From contig JAOAUN010000014.1 of assembly GCA_030157545.1 (NCBI GenBank), positions 124,001 to 188,000 of the forward strand: DNA of 64,000 nucleotides, given 5' to 3'. The translations under genes were made by a program, and so were the position numbers. The notes below the pieces were generated by a model that saw only the letters and a list, made by a program, of their open reading frames with translations, made no database searches and had not been told where the DNA came from. How positions within the stretch are numbered: position 1 is the first letter of the stretch; each line of letters opens with the position of its first letter. Positions 26,719-35,053 of the stretch are shown here, piece after piece. This DNA comes from Burkholderiaceae bacterium. GTDB taxonomy: Bacteria; Pseudomonadota; Gammaproteobacteria; Burkholderiales; Burkholderiaceae_D.

Positions 26719-29424
26719 ATGACCAAGACTCTCATCATTGCCGAGAAGCCTTCTGTCGCCAACGACATAGCGAAGACCCTTGGCGGCTTTACCAAGCACG
26801 ATGAGTATTTCGAATCCGACCAATATGTATTGTCGTCCGCAGTCGGCCATCTGGTTGAAATCGCGGTGCCGGAAGAATACGACGTCAAACGCGGCAAATG
26901 GTCGTTTACGCATCTGCCGATGATTCCGCCGCACTTTGCGCTCAACCCGATCGCCAAGACCGAGTCGCGGCTGAAGGTGCTCAACAAGCTACTTAAACGC
27001 AAAGACGTCACGTCGCTCATCAATGCCTGTGACGCCGGGCGTGAAGGCGAATTGATTTTCCGTTTGATCGTGCAATACGCGAAAGCGAAACAACCGATCA
27101 AGCGTTTGTGGCTGCAATCGATGACGCCGAGCGCCATCCGCGAAGCCTTTACGCATCTGCGTGAAGATGCAGAGATGCTGCCGCTGGCAGACGCGGCACG
27201 CTGCCGCAGTGAAGCGGACTGGCTGATCGGCATCAACGGCACCCGCGCAATGACGGCCTTCAATTCGAAGGAAGGCGGTTTTTATCTGACGACAGTCGGA
27301 CGCGTGCAAACACCAACGCTGTCTATCGTTGTCGAACGCGAAGAAAAAATTAAGCAATTCGTTTCGCGTGACTTCTGGGAAGTACGTGGCGAATTCGTCT
27401 GCGCAGCCGGCATTTACGAAGGCCGCTGGCTTGATACCAAATTCAAGAAAGATGAAACCGATCCCGAGAAGCGTGCCGAACGCCTGTGGAGCCAGGCTGC
27501 CGCCGACTCCATCGTCGCTGCCTGCCGCGGCAAGATCGGCAATGTCACCGAAGAGTCGAAACCGACCACGTCGATTGCACCGGCACTGTTCGATCTGACC
27601 AGCCTGCAGCGCGAAGCGAATGCACGCTTTGGTTTTTCAGCGAAGAACACACTTGGTCTGGCGCAGGCGCTGTATGAAAAGCATAAGGTACTGACTTACC
27701 CGCGTACCGACTCGCGCCATTTGCCGGAAGATTATCTGGCAACGGTCAAGGAGACCCTCAACACCTTGGGCGAGAGCAATAACTATTACCCGTTCGCTGC
27801 GCAGATCCTGAACAATAATTGGGTCAAGCCGAATAAGCGCATTTTCGACAACACCAAGATCAGCGATCACTTCGCGATCATTCCGACTACGCAAGCGCCT
27901 AAGAATTTGTCCGAGCCTGAGCAAAAGCTCTATGACCTTGTCACGCGCCGTTTCATGGCGATCTTTTTCCCGCCTGCGGAATTTTTAGTCACCACCCGCT
28001 ACACCGAAGTCTCCGGCCATCAGTTCAAGACCGAAGGTAAAGTGCTGACCAATCCGGGATGGCTGGCCGTCTACGGCAAGGAAGTCATAGAAGACAAAGC
28101 CAGCAAGGAAGGCGAAGCCGGCGGCAATCTGGTGCCGGTGGCGAAAGATGAAAAAGTGAAAACCGAAAGCGTCACCGCTCACACTCTTTTCACCAAGCCG
28201 CCAGCGCGCTACTCGGAAGCGACCTTGCTGTCTGCCATGGAGACTGCTGGCAAGCTGATCGACGATGAAGAACTGCGCGAAGCAATGGCGGGCAAAGGAC
28301 TGGGCACGCCAGCCACGCGCGCCGCGATCATCGAAGGCCTGCTGTATGAAAAATATTTGCTGCGCGAAGGCCGCGAACTGATCCCGACAGCGAAAGCGTC
28401 ACAACTGATGACTTTGCTGCGTGGACTTGATGTCACCGAACTGACTGCGCCTGAACTGACTGGCGGGTGGGAATACAAACTGTCGCAGATCGAGCGCGGC
28501 AAGATCAGCCGTGAAGAGTTCATGCGCGAGATTGCGCAAATGACGCAGATCATCGTCAAGCGCGCCAAGGAATACGACAACGACACCATACCGGGTGACT
28601 ATGCGACGCTAACCACGCCATGCCCGAATTGCGGCGGTGTCGTGAAAGAAAATTACCGCCGCTTCAATTGCACGAAGTGCGAATTTTCGATGAGCAAAAT
28701 TCCGGGCAGCCGGCAATTTGAAGTCGCAGAAGTTGAAGAACTGCTGACGAACCGTACCATCGGTCCGCTGCAGGGATTCCGCTCGAAGATGGGCCGCCCG
28801 TTTGCCGCGATCCTGAAAATTTCGCGCGACGAAGAGATCAAGAATTTCAAACTCGAATTCGACTTTGGCCAAAATGATGCCGATGATGAAAACGCCGAGC
28901 CGGTTGATTTCAGCGCACAGACGCCGTTGGGCGTCTGCCCCAAATGCGCCAGCAATGTCTATGAAATGGGTCTGGCCTACGTCTGTGAAAAAACCGTCGC
29001 CAAGCCCAAAGCTTGTGACTTCCGCAGTGGCCGCATCATCCTGCAACAGGAAATCCTGCCCGAGCAAATGGTCAAGCTGCTCAACGAAGGCAAAACCGAT
29101 CTGTTGCCCGGCTTTGTCTCGCAACGCACGCGCCGTCCGTTCAAGGCGTATCTGGCCAAGGGCAAAGACGGCAAGGTGAGTTTCGAGTTCGAACCGCGCA
29201 AAGAAAAGCCGGAAGGCGCAGCCAAGGGTCGCACCAAGGCCAAGGCTGATGGCGCAGAAGACGAAACCGTCAGCGCCAAACCGGCCAGCAAGACGGCGGC
29301 TAAAACAGTGAAGAAGACGGCGGCTAAAAAAACAGCCATCAAAAAACCTGCCGCCAAAAAGATCGCCACCAAAGCAGCGGCCAAGCCGGCGCTGAAAAAA
29401 GCCGTCGCCAAGAAAGCCGCCTGA
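26719..29424 (+). CDS. topB: DNA topoisomerase III with basic C-terminal tail
   Basis: A 901-residue type IA topoisomerase. Residues 1-150 form the Toprim domain (LIIAEKPSVANDIAK, ACDAGREGE). The catalytic Tyr327 lies in LTYPRTDSRHLPEDY. Zinc-finger-like segments follow near residues 634-655 (CPNCGG...CTKCEF) and 737-753. The last 65 residues are almost only Lys, Ala, Thr and Pro (KKTAAKKTAIKKPAAKK...), like histone H1-type tails. The core is longer than E. coli TopB (653 residues). It relaxes and decatenates single-stranded regions. A hairpin terminator follows at once. Confidence 0.93.
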   Translation: MTKTLIIAEKPSVANDIAKTLGGFTKHDEYFESDQYVLSSAVGHLVEIAVPEEYDVKRGKWSFTHLPMIPPHFALNPIAKTESRLKVLNKLLKRKDVTSLINACDAGREGELIFRLIVQYAKAKQPIKRLWLQSMTPSAIREAFTHLREDAEMLPLADAARCRSEADWLIGINGTRAMTAFNSKEGGFYLTTVGRVQTPTLSIVVEREEKIKQFVSRDFWEVRGEFVCAAGIYEGRWLDTKFKKDETDPEKRAERLWSQAAADSIVAACRGKIGNVTEESKPTTSIAPALFDLTSLQREANARFGFSAKNTLGLAQALYEKHKVLTYPRTDSRHLPEDYLATVKETLNTLGESNNYYPFAAQILNNNWVKPNKRIFDNTKISDHFAIIPTTQAPKNLSEPEQKLYDLVTRRFMAIFFPPAEFLVTTRYTEVSGHQFKTEGKVLTNPGWLAVYGKEVIEDKASKEGEAGGNLVPVAKDEKVKTESVTAHTLFTKPPARYSEATLLSAMETAGKLIDDEELREAMAGKGLGTPATRAAIIEGLLYEKYLLREGRELIPTAKASQLMTLLRGLDVTELTAPELTGGWEYKLSQIERGKISREEFMREIAQMTQIIVKRAKEYDNDTIPGDYATLTTPCPNCGGVVKENYRRFNCTKCEFSMSKIPGSRQFEVAEVEELLTNRTIGPLQGFRSKMGRPFAAILKISRDEEIKNFKLEFDFGQNDADDENAEPVDFSAQTPLGVCPKCASNVYEMGLAYVCEKTVAKPKACDFRSGRIILQQEILPEQMVKLLNEGKTDLLPGFVSQRTRRPFKAYLAKGKDGKVSFEFEPRKEKPEGAAKGRTKAKADGAEDETVSAKPASKTAAKTVKKTAAKKTAIKKPAAKKIATKAAAKPALKKAVAKKAA

Positions 29425-29428
29425 ATTT

Positions 29429-29464
29429 ATAGCAGCCTGAATGGAATGTTCAGGCTGCTATTTC
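29429..29464 (+). terminator. Rho-independent terminator of topB
   Basis: ATAGCAGCCTGAA pairs with TTCAGGCTGCTAT around a short loop (29429-29461), followed by TTTC. It starts five bases after the topB stop. Confidence 0.8.
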
Positions 29465-29606
29465 AAGCAGGATGCTTGCGTGATATCAACCAACTCCGTA
29501 TTGCTTCGAACTTCCCTTGCTAATCCGCTTCTACTGAATGCATAAGCATGCATTCACTGGTACGCCTGTTGGTGCGTACTGTCCTCTTATCTTTGCAGGA
29601 GCGATT

Positions 29607-29879
29607 ATGATCAAATGGATGATACCTATAGCATGTGCGATGCTGCTCGGCGCATGTTCGGGCATGTCAGGCAGCGGTAGTTCGGGTGGCACATCGAGTG
29701 GTACTTCAAGCGACACCTCTGGAGGCGCTTCTGGCAGATCGTCCGAATCGCAAGGTGGTTCTTCCATGGGCAGCGGCAGCTCCAGCATGGGTGGCACCGG
29801 TACCGATACACCTGCCACTACCAGTCCGACGCCGAACAGCTCGCCAGGGCCGACCACCAGTCCCAGCACCGGACAGTAA
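29607..29879 (+). CDS. Ser/Gly-rich small lipoprotein
   Basis: A 90-residue protein. The start MIKWMIPIACAMLLGACSG has a clear lipobox (LLGAC, Cys at 17), so it is lipid-anchored. The rest is low-complexity Ser, Gly and Thr, ending in Pro/Thr/Ser repeats (TTSPTPNSSPGPTTSPSTG), which is likely disordered. The ATG at 29607 has GCAGGAGCG just upstream. No domain is visible and the function is unknown. It lies alone between topB and an MFS gene. The frame is open upstream to 29538, but that part lacks a signal. Confidence 0.75.
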   Translation: MIKWMIPIACAMLLGACSGMSGSGSSGGTSSGTSSDTSGGASGRSSESQGGSSMGSGSSSMGGTGTDTPATTSPTPNSSPGPTTSPSTGQ

Positions 29880-30025
29880 AGCCTGATAAACCAGTACTGA
29901 AACAGCGGGCGCGGCCGTGCAAGCCGTGCCCGTTTTTTATGTGCGGTTTTTATATCCGTTTACTTTATTGCGGGCAATCGGCATGCGTTACACTCTAAGA
30001 CTTCGCCATTCACGTCCTGCCATCC

Positions 30026-31246
30026 ATGTTCACTGCCACCCGTGCACCCCGGCTCAAGACAGTCTTGCTGGCTTGCGGCGTAATCCTTTCCCTGGCGATG
30101 GGTGTGCGCCATGGTTTCGGCTTCTGGCTGCAACCAATCTCGCAGGAGTATGGCTGGACGCGCGAAACCTATTCGATGGCGATGGCGATGCAAAACCTGA
30201 TGTGGGGTGTGTTCGGCCCGCTGGCAGGCATGGCGGCCGACCGCTACGGCGCGGCACGCGTGGTGATCATCGGCGCGCTACTGTATGTCGCCGGCCTGTT
30301 GTGGATGGCCTTGGTCGACCAGTCTTCGCTGTTCGTCATTGGCTCGGGCATCCTGATCGGCGCGGCTTTGTCGTGCACCGCCTTTGGCGCTTTGTCGGGC
30401 ATTGTCGGCCGCACTGCTTCGACCGTGCAGCGCTCATGGGCATTTGGCATTCTGGGTGCTGCCGGTTCTTTCGGTCAGTTCGCGATGATTCCGGTCGAGC
30501 AGCAATTGATCGGCATGGCAGGCTGGCAGCCCGCCTTTTACTGGCTGTCAGCACTGGTGCTGGTGGTGATGTTGCCCCTGGCTTTCTTGCTGCGCGAACC
30601 GGTTCCTGAAGCAGGTAAGTACACGCATCAGCAAAGTATTCTGGAAGCCACGCGCGAGGCGTTTGCGCATCGTCCGTTTCAATTGCTGGTCTGCGGTTAT
30701 TTCGTCTGTGGCTTCCAGGTGATCTTCATTGGCGTACATTTGCCGGCCTACCTGAAAGACAAGGGCCTGACCGATCCGCTGGTGCCCGTCATTGCGCTTG
30801 CCCTGATCGGGCTATTTAATATCTTCGGCTCCTACTATTCCGGCAAGCTTGGTGGCACGCTGCCCAAGCGCTATCTGCTGTCGGCCATTTATTTTTCGCG
30901 CGCGATTTTCATTGCCCTCTTCATGCTCGCACCTCTGTCGGCGTTGTCGGTCTATCTGTTTGCTGCAGCAATGGGGCTGATGTGGCTGTCCACCGTGCCG
31001 CTGACAAACGGCGTAGTGGCAGGCATCTTCGGCGTGCGTTATTTGTCGATGCTTTCAGGCTTCGTGTTTTTCTCGCATCAGCTTGGCAGCTTCACCGGCG
31101 CATGGCTGGGCGGGTATTTGTTTACGCTGCAAGGCAACTACAACACCGTATGGATGATCACCATTGCTCTCGGCGTGTTTGCCGGCCTTGTGAACTTGCC
31201 TATCATTGAAGCACCGATTTCGCGCGTAATGCCGGAGGCGACATGA
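30026..31246 (+). CDS. MFS transporter
   Basis: A 406-residue major facilitator permease with 12 predicted helices. The loop GPLAGMAADRYGAARVVI is the MFS signature between helices 2 and 3. The N-terminus (LACGVILSLAMGVRHGFGFWLQPIS) resembles the oxalate/formate antiporter-like and monocarboxylate-transporter-like branch. The substrate is unknown. The next small gene starts inside its stop codon (ATGA) and an aminotransferase gene follows, so the three may form an operon with a transporter for an amino acid or keto acid. That is only a guess from context. Confidence 0.88.
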   Translation: MFTATRAPRLKTVLLACGVILSLAMGVRHGFGFWLQPISQEYGWTRETYSMAMAMQNLMWGVFGPLAGMAADRYGAARVVIIGALLYVAGLLWMALVDQSSLFVIGSGILIGAALSCTAFGALSGIVGRTASTVQRSWAFGILGAAGSFGQFAMIPVEQQLIGMAGWQPAFYWLSALVLVVMLPLAFLLREPVPEAGKYTHQQSILEATREAFAHRPFQLLVCGYFVCGFQVIFIGVHLPAYLKDKGLTDPLVPVIALALIGLFNIFGSYYSGKLGGTLPKRYLLSAIYFSRAIFIALFMLAPLSALSVYLFAAAMGLMWLSTVPLTNGVVAGIFGVRYLSMLSGFVFFSHQLGSFTGAWLGGYLFTLQGNYNTVWMITIALGVFAGLVNLPIIEAPISRVMPEAT

Positions 31247-31371
31247 AACACCGGCTCTTGCGTGCGCTGCTTGCAGCGATGGGCATAGCGGTGCTCGCGC
31301 TATTCTTCTTTGCTTATCTGCAGCCCGCCTTCATACTGGATCTGGCCAACCGATTATTTCTTTGCCTGTGA
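31243..31371 (+). CDS. 42-residue single-pass membrane protein
   Basis: An ATG overlapping the stop of the MFS gene opens a 42-codon frame: MKHRLLRALLAAMGIAVLAL, then FFFAYLQPAFILDLANRLFLCL and stop. The basic N-terminus followed by about 20 hydrophobic residues predicts one membrane helix with the N-terminus inside. The four-base overlap suggests translational coupling. It ends next to the aminotransferase start, sharing bases with its possible TTG start. Function unknown; it could be a small partner of the transporter. Confidence 0.6.
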   Translation: MKHRLLRALLAAMGIAVLALFFFAYLQPAFILDLANRLFLCL

Positions 31372-31379
31372 ACCTGCCC

Positions 31380-32600
31380 ATGCATCCTTCGTTTTCTACC
31401 GGGCCGCGCGCGGCCGTGGAATCACTGGGCGCGTCCCGCATTCGCGAAGTCGCCAATGCCGGCATGGGCCGTGCCGATGTGCTGCCGTTCTGGTTTGGCG
31501 AACCCGATCAGGTCACGCCAGCGTTCATCCGTGACGCTGCCAAGGCAGCGCTGGACGCGGGCGACACTTTTTATACGCATAACCTTGGCGTGCCGGCCTT
31601 GCGCGAAACGCTGGCCGCGTATTCTTCGCGGCTGCATCGTGCTGCCGATATCAACCAGATCGCCGTGACCTCGTCCGGTGTATCGGCCTTGATGCTGGTG
31701 GCGCAGTTGCTGCTCAATCCCGGCGACCGCGTAGTCGCAGTCACTCCCTTGTGGCCGAACCTGCTTGAGATACCGAAGATACTGGGCGCCGAAGTCGCGA
31801 CCGTCGGGCTGGACTTCAAGCTCGAACTTGCGCAGCCTGTATGGGAACTGGACATAGCGCGCCTGCTGGCTGCACTGACGCCAAAGACGAAAATGCTGCT
31901 GTTGAATTCGCCAAACAATCCGACCGGCTGGACCATCACACGAGCGCAGCAGCAAATACTGCTCGCGCATTGCCGCCAGCACGGGATCTGGCTGGTTGCT
32001 GATGATGTCTACGAACGACTAGTCTACGACCAGCCAGCCGGTGGCTTGCATTGTGCGCCGTCCTTTCTGGATCTGGCCGAGGCAGACGAGCGGGTAGTGT
32101 CGGCGAACAGTTTTTCAAAGGCATGGATGATGACAGGCTGGCGACTGGGATGGATGCAGGTGCCACCGATGTTGATGGACGGACTCGGCAAACTGATTGA
32201 ATACAACACCTCGTGCGCGCCGGGATTTGTGCAGCGCGCCGGCATCGTCGCCATCGAGCAAGGTGAAGAAAATTTGCGGCAGACGGTGGCGCGCTATCAG
32301 GCAGCGCGTGATTTTTTAGTTGAACAGCTGGCCAGTCCGCGCTTTCGCGAAGCCGGCATCATTGCACCGCGTCCGCACGGCGCGATGTATCTGTTTTTTC
32401 GTGTCGAAGGCGAAACGGATTCACTTAATCTGTGCAAACGGCTAGTGGCCGAAGCCGGCCTCGGACTCGCGCCGGGCAGCGCGTTCGGCGCGGAAGGCGA
32501 GGGTGCAATCCGCTGGTGCTTTGCTCATTCAATCGACAAACTGCAACAGGGACTCGACCGTCTTGCTCACTTTTTAGCGCAGCGCCAGGTCTTGCAATAG
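31380..32600 (+). CDS. PLP-dependent class I/II aminotransferase
   Basis: A 406-residue fold-type I aminotransferase. Visible are FYTHNLGVPALRETLA, the NSPNNPTGW motif whose Asn binds PLP, ADDVYERLVYD with the PLP Asp, and SANSFSKAWMMTGWRLGW with the Schiff-base Lys247. It resembles the aspartate/aromatic subgroup used by many Burkholderiales. The donor and acceptor cannot be fixed by eye. An in-frame TTG at 31362 is also possible and would overlap the stop of the small membrane protein. The ATG at 31380 gives MHPSFSTGPRAAVESLG. Convergent with the esterase-like gene, overlapping it by 27 bases. Confidence 0.9.
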   Translation: MHPSFSTGPRAAVESLGASRIREVANAGMGRADVLPFWFGEPDQVTPAFIRDAAKAALDAGDTFYTHNLGVPALRETLAAYSSRLHRAADINQIAVTSSGVSALMLVAQLLLNPGDRVVAVTPLWPNLLEIPKILGAEVATVGLDFKLELAQPVWELDIARLLAALTPKTKMLLLNSPNNPTGWTITRAQQQILLAHCRQHGIWLVADDVYERLVYDQPAGGLHCAPSFLDLAEADERVVSANSFSKAWMMTGWRLGWMQVPPMLMDGLGKLIEYNTSCAPGFVQRAGIVAIEQGEENLRQTVARYQAARDFLVEQLASPRFREAGIIAPRPHGAMYLFFRVEGETDSLNLCKRLVAEAGLGLAPGSAFGAEGEGAIRWCFAHSIDKLQQGLDRLAHFLAQRQVLQ

Positions 32601-33281
32601 CACTGCCAGCGCATCGGGCGAAGTCAACATGGCATCATGACCGGCGGCGATCTCGCACCATTGCCAGTCCGGTTGCGACTTGATCCATTCGCGCAAAGCG
32701 GCAAATGGTGGATACCAGGGGTCGGTGACGGCGATGTACGTCTTGGGCAGTCCGTTGCCTAACGGGTGTAGCAAGTTCAGCGGCTCGGTATATGCCTTCA
32801 ATGGATGCGGCGTCAGTTGACGCAACAACCACGCAGCCTGTTCAGGCACGCTCACACCAAACTTGTCAGGCGTTGGAATCGCCATCCGCAGGCCTTCGGA
32901 ATCAATCGTGCGGCTTCGCTCTTGCTGCACCGCCGGCGGCAATATGGACAGCGCCGATTGGCCGCTTTGCACGATGAGCGCATCAAGATAAATCAACTTG
33001 CACAAAGCTTGCGGGATGCGATCAGCAACGCCGCTAATAACGGTGCCGCCAAAGCTGTGGCCGACCAGGACCACATCGCTTAATTCTTCGGCTTTGATGA
33101 CTGCGCAGATATCGTTAATGAACGTCGACATGCCAACTTCTGCATTCAGCAGATGCGCACGCTCCCCCAAACCTGTCAGCGTCGGCGTGAATACTTGATG
33201 ACCAGCTGCGCGCAATTTCGCCGCTACCGTTCGCCAGCACCAGCCGCCATGCCATGCACCATGCACCAGAACAAAATTCAC
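32574..33281 (-). CDS. alpha/beta hydrolase, esterase/hydroxynitrile-lyase type
   Basis: A 235-residue hydrolase beginning with GTG (VNFVLVHGAWHGGWCWRTVA). The HGAWHGGWCW opening, VVLVGHSFGGTVISG with the nucleophilic Ser, and EIAAGHDAML with the catalytic His place it in the group of plant salicylate esterase and hydroxynitrile lyase and their bacterial relatives. The frame is open 28 codons upstream, but that sequence is not conserved and the usual N-terminus begins at this GTG. It is divergent from the small DUF3717 gene. Substrate unknown. Confidence 0.85.
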   Translation of the reverse strand: MNFVLVHGAWHGGWCWRTVAAKLRAAGHQVFTPTLTGLGERAHLLNAEVGMSTFINDICAVIKAEELSDVVLVGHSFGGTVISGVADRIPQALCKLIYLDALIVQSGQSALSILPPAVQQERSRTIDSEGLRMAIPTPDKFGVSVPEQAAWLLRQLTPHPLKAYTEPLNLLHPLGNGLPKTYIAVTDPWYPPFAALREWIKSQPDWQWCEIAAGHDAMLTSPDALAVLLQDLALR

Positions 33282-33352
33282 GATTTGCCTTTGTTTATTT
33301 GTTTTGCAAAAAGCTATCTTAGCAGCGCGATGGAGGCGGTTAAAATAGAACG

Positions 33353-33568
33353 ATGGAATTAACACTCACCGAACTTGAACAGGCAATCAACTACTGGCGC
33401 GGGCTGCGGCCGTCGACTGGTAGTGAGCTTGCGCTGTCGTCCGAGGTCAACACGCTTGCCAGTGTGTATGCAATGATGATTTTCGAGCATGCCAAAACGA
33501 TGCCACTGGAGTCACTCGACAGCGCCGCCTTGCGATTGCTGCAAGATTGGCGCGCACGCAGCTCCTGA
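33353..33568 (+). CDS. DUF3717 family protein
   Basis: A 71-residue protein (MELTLTELEQAINYWRGLRPST...). The pattern E-A-I-N-Y-W-R, then a linker, then L-A-x-x-Y-x-x-M is typical of DUF3717, a small betaproteobacterial family of unknown function. It ends at 33568, directly against the stop codon of the radical SAM gene on the other strand. Confidence 0.85.
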   Translation: MELTLTELEQAINYWRGLRPSTGSELALSSEVNTLASVYAMMIFEHAKTMPLESLDSAALRLLQDWRARSS

Positions 33569-35053
33569 TCAGGCTGCCAGATGCCGTGCTTGTCGCTGCG
33601 GTGCGACTGCTTTGTGGGTCTTGCCAGTCGTTGGTGCGATCTGACCTGCATAGTCTTGCGTGATGTAGCCCACGATCTTCGCCCGTTCGGCACCCTGCTC
33701 ACATAACCAGTCTGTGACGAGCCTTGCCAATCGATCCAGCGCAATCCTGTGCGTGGCATCGGTCTTCGCATACAGCCAGTCTGACAGCGCGATAAAGCGC
33801 TCAAACGGGGAATCCGCCAATATCAACGGTAAGGTCGTCGCGAAGCGCCCCGAGTTGGCTACCAGGTCCCAATAGCGCGCAAAACGCACCAGCCGCTGCA
33901 TAGTCTGAAAGTCGATACGGTCGGTGGCCAATATGGAATACGGTGGTGCCGGATCGAACACCAGCTTGTAGAGTTCGGTATGACGAATGATGGGCGTGCC
34001 ACGCAAGCGCTTCAAAATGCCAAACTGGATTTCATGCGGATTGAGTGCCACGAGTTGATTAAAACCGCGCGCGAAACTTTCCAAATCTTCACCGGGTAAT
34101 CCGGCGATCAGATCGACATGCAAATGCGCATGCGATTCTTCTCGCAGCCAACGCAAATTCTCTGCCGCTTTTTGATTGTTTTGCCTGCGGCTGACCAAAG
34201 CCTGCACTTCGGGATTGAAACTCTGGATGCCAATTTCAAATTGCAAAGCGCCAGGTGGAAATTGCCTGATGCTGTCTTTGAGCGCATCGGGCAAATGGTC
34301 GGGCACCAGCTCGAAATGCGCAAATACCGGGTCATCCGGATGCGCGGCCAACTTGTCGGCAAAGAACTGCAGGATGCGCAGGCTGGTCTTGACGTTGAGG
34401 TTGAAGGTGCGGTCTACAAATTTAAACAAACGCGCGCCGCGCTGATACAAATCTTCAAGCTCGCGCAAGAAATTATCCAGCTCAAACGGCCACGCGGTCT
34501 TGTCCAGCGCCGACAGGCAAAATTCACATTTGAACGGACAGCCGCGCGAAGCTTCAACATACAGCGTGCGGTGCGCGAGGTCTTCAGTGCTGTAGAGCGA
34601 GTAGGGCAAAGCAATCTGATCCAGCTCAGGCTGCTCGCCTGCATGAATTTTCATCAAGGGCCTGGGGCCATTCAAAATCGCGCGACATAGTTTGGGAAAG
34701 CTCACGTCACCCCAGCCTGTAATCAGATAATCAGCCAGCTGAACAATTTCCTGCTGTTGCGGTTCATGCGAGACTTCCGGGCCGCCAAGCACGATGACGA
34801 CCTCGGGTGCGAGCCGCTTGAGCAAGGCGACAATTTTGCTTGTCTCTTCAACGTTCCAGATATAGACGCCAAAGCCAATCACACGCGGCTTGTCTGCCAA
34901 TAATTTTTCGACCACGTCAGCAGTGCGCGCGCCGATAACGAATTCTCTCAATAGAGTTTGCTGGCGAAGCTCGCCCATATTGGCGAGCAGATAACGCAGC
35001 CCCAGCGATGCATGTGCATAGCGGGCATTGAGCGTGGAGAGCAGGATAGTCAT
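33569..35053 (-). CDS. B12-binding-domain radical SAM protein
   Basis: A 494-residue protein with an N-terminal cobalamin-binding-like Rossmann domain (MTILLSTLNARYAHASLGLR...VIGFGVYIWNVEET...VVLGGPEVSHEP) and a radical SAM core with CPFKCEFC, the 4Fe-4S CxxxCxxC site. A C-terminal DUF4080-like part follows. The cobalamin His motif (DxHxxG) is not obvious, so B12 may or may not bind. Such proteins include methylthiotransferases and unknown Elp3-like enzymes. Start at ATG 35053, which overlaps the TGA of the acyl-CoA ligase gene (ATGA); the open frame extends 11 codons further but without support. Translational coupling to the ligase is likely. Confidence 0.87.
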   Translation of the reverse strand: MTILLSTLNARYAHASLGLRYLLANMGELRQQTLLREFVIGARTADVVEKLLADKPRVIGFGVYIWNVEETSKIVALLKRLAPEVVIVLGGPEVSHEPQQQEIVQLADYLITGWGDVSFPKLCRAILNGPRPLMKIHAGEQPELDQIALPYSLYSTEDLAHRTLYVEASRGCPFKCEFCLSALDKTAWPFELDNFLRELEDLYQRGARLFKFVDRTFNLNVKTSLRILQFFADKLAAHPDDPVFAHFELVPDHLPDALKDSIRQFPPGALQFEIGIQSFNPEVQALVSRRQNNQKAAENLRWLREESHAHLHVDLIAGLPGEDLESFARGFNQLVALNPHEIQFGILKRLRGTPIIRHTELYKLVFDPAPPYSILATDRIDFQTMQRLVRFARYWDLVANSGRFATTLPLILADSPFERFIALSDWLYAKTDATHRIALDRLARLVTDWLCEQGAERAKIVGYITQDYAGQIAPTTGKTHKAVAPQRQARHLAA

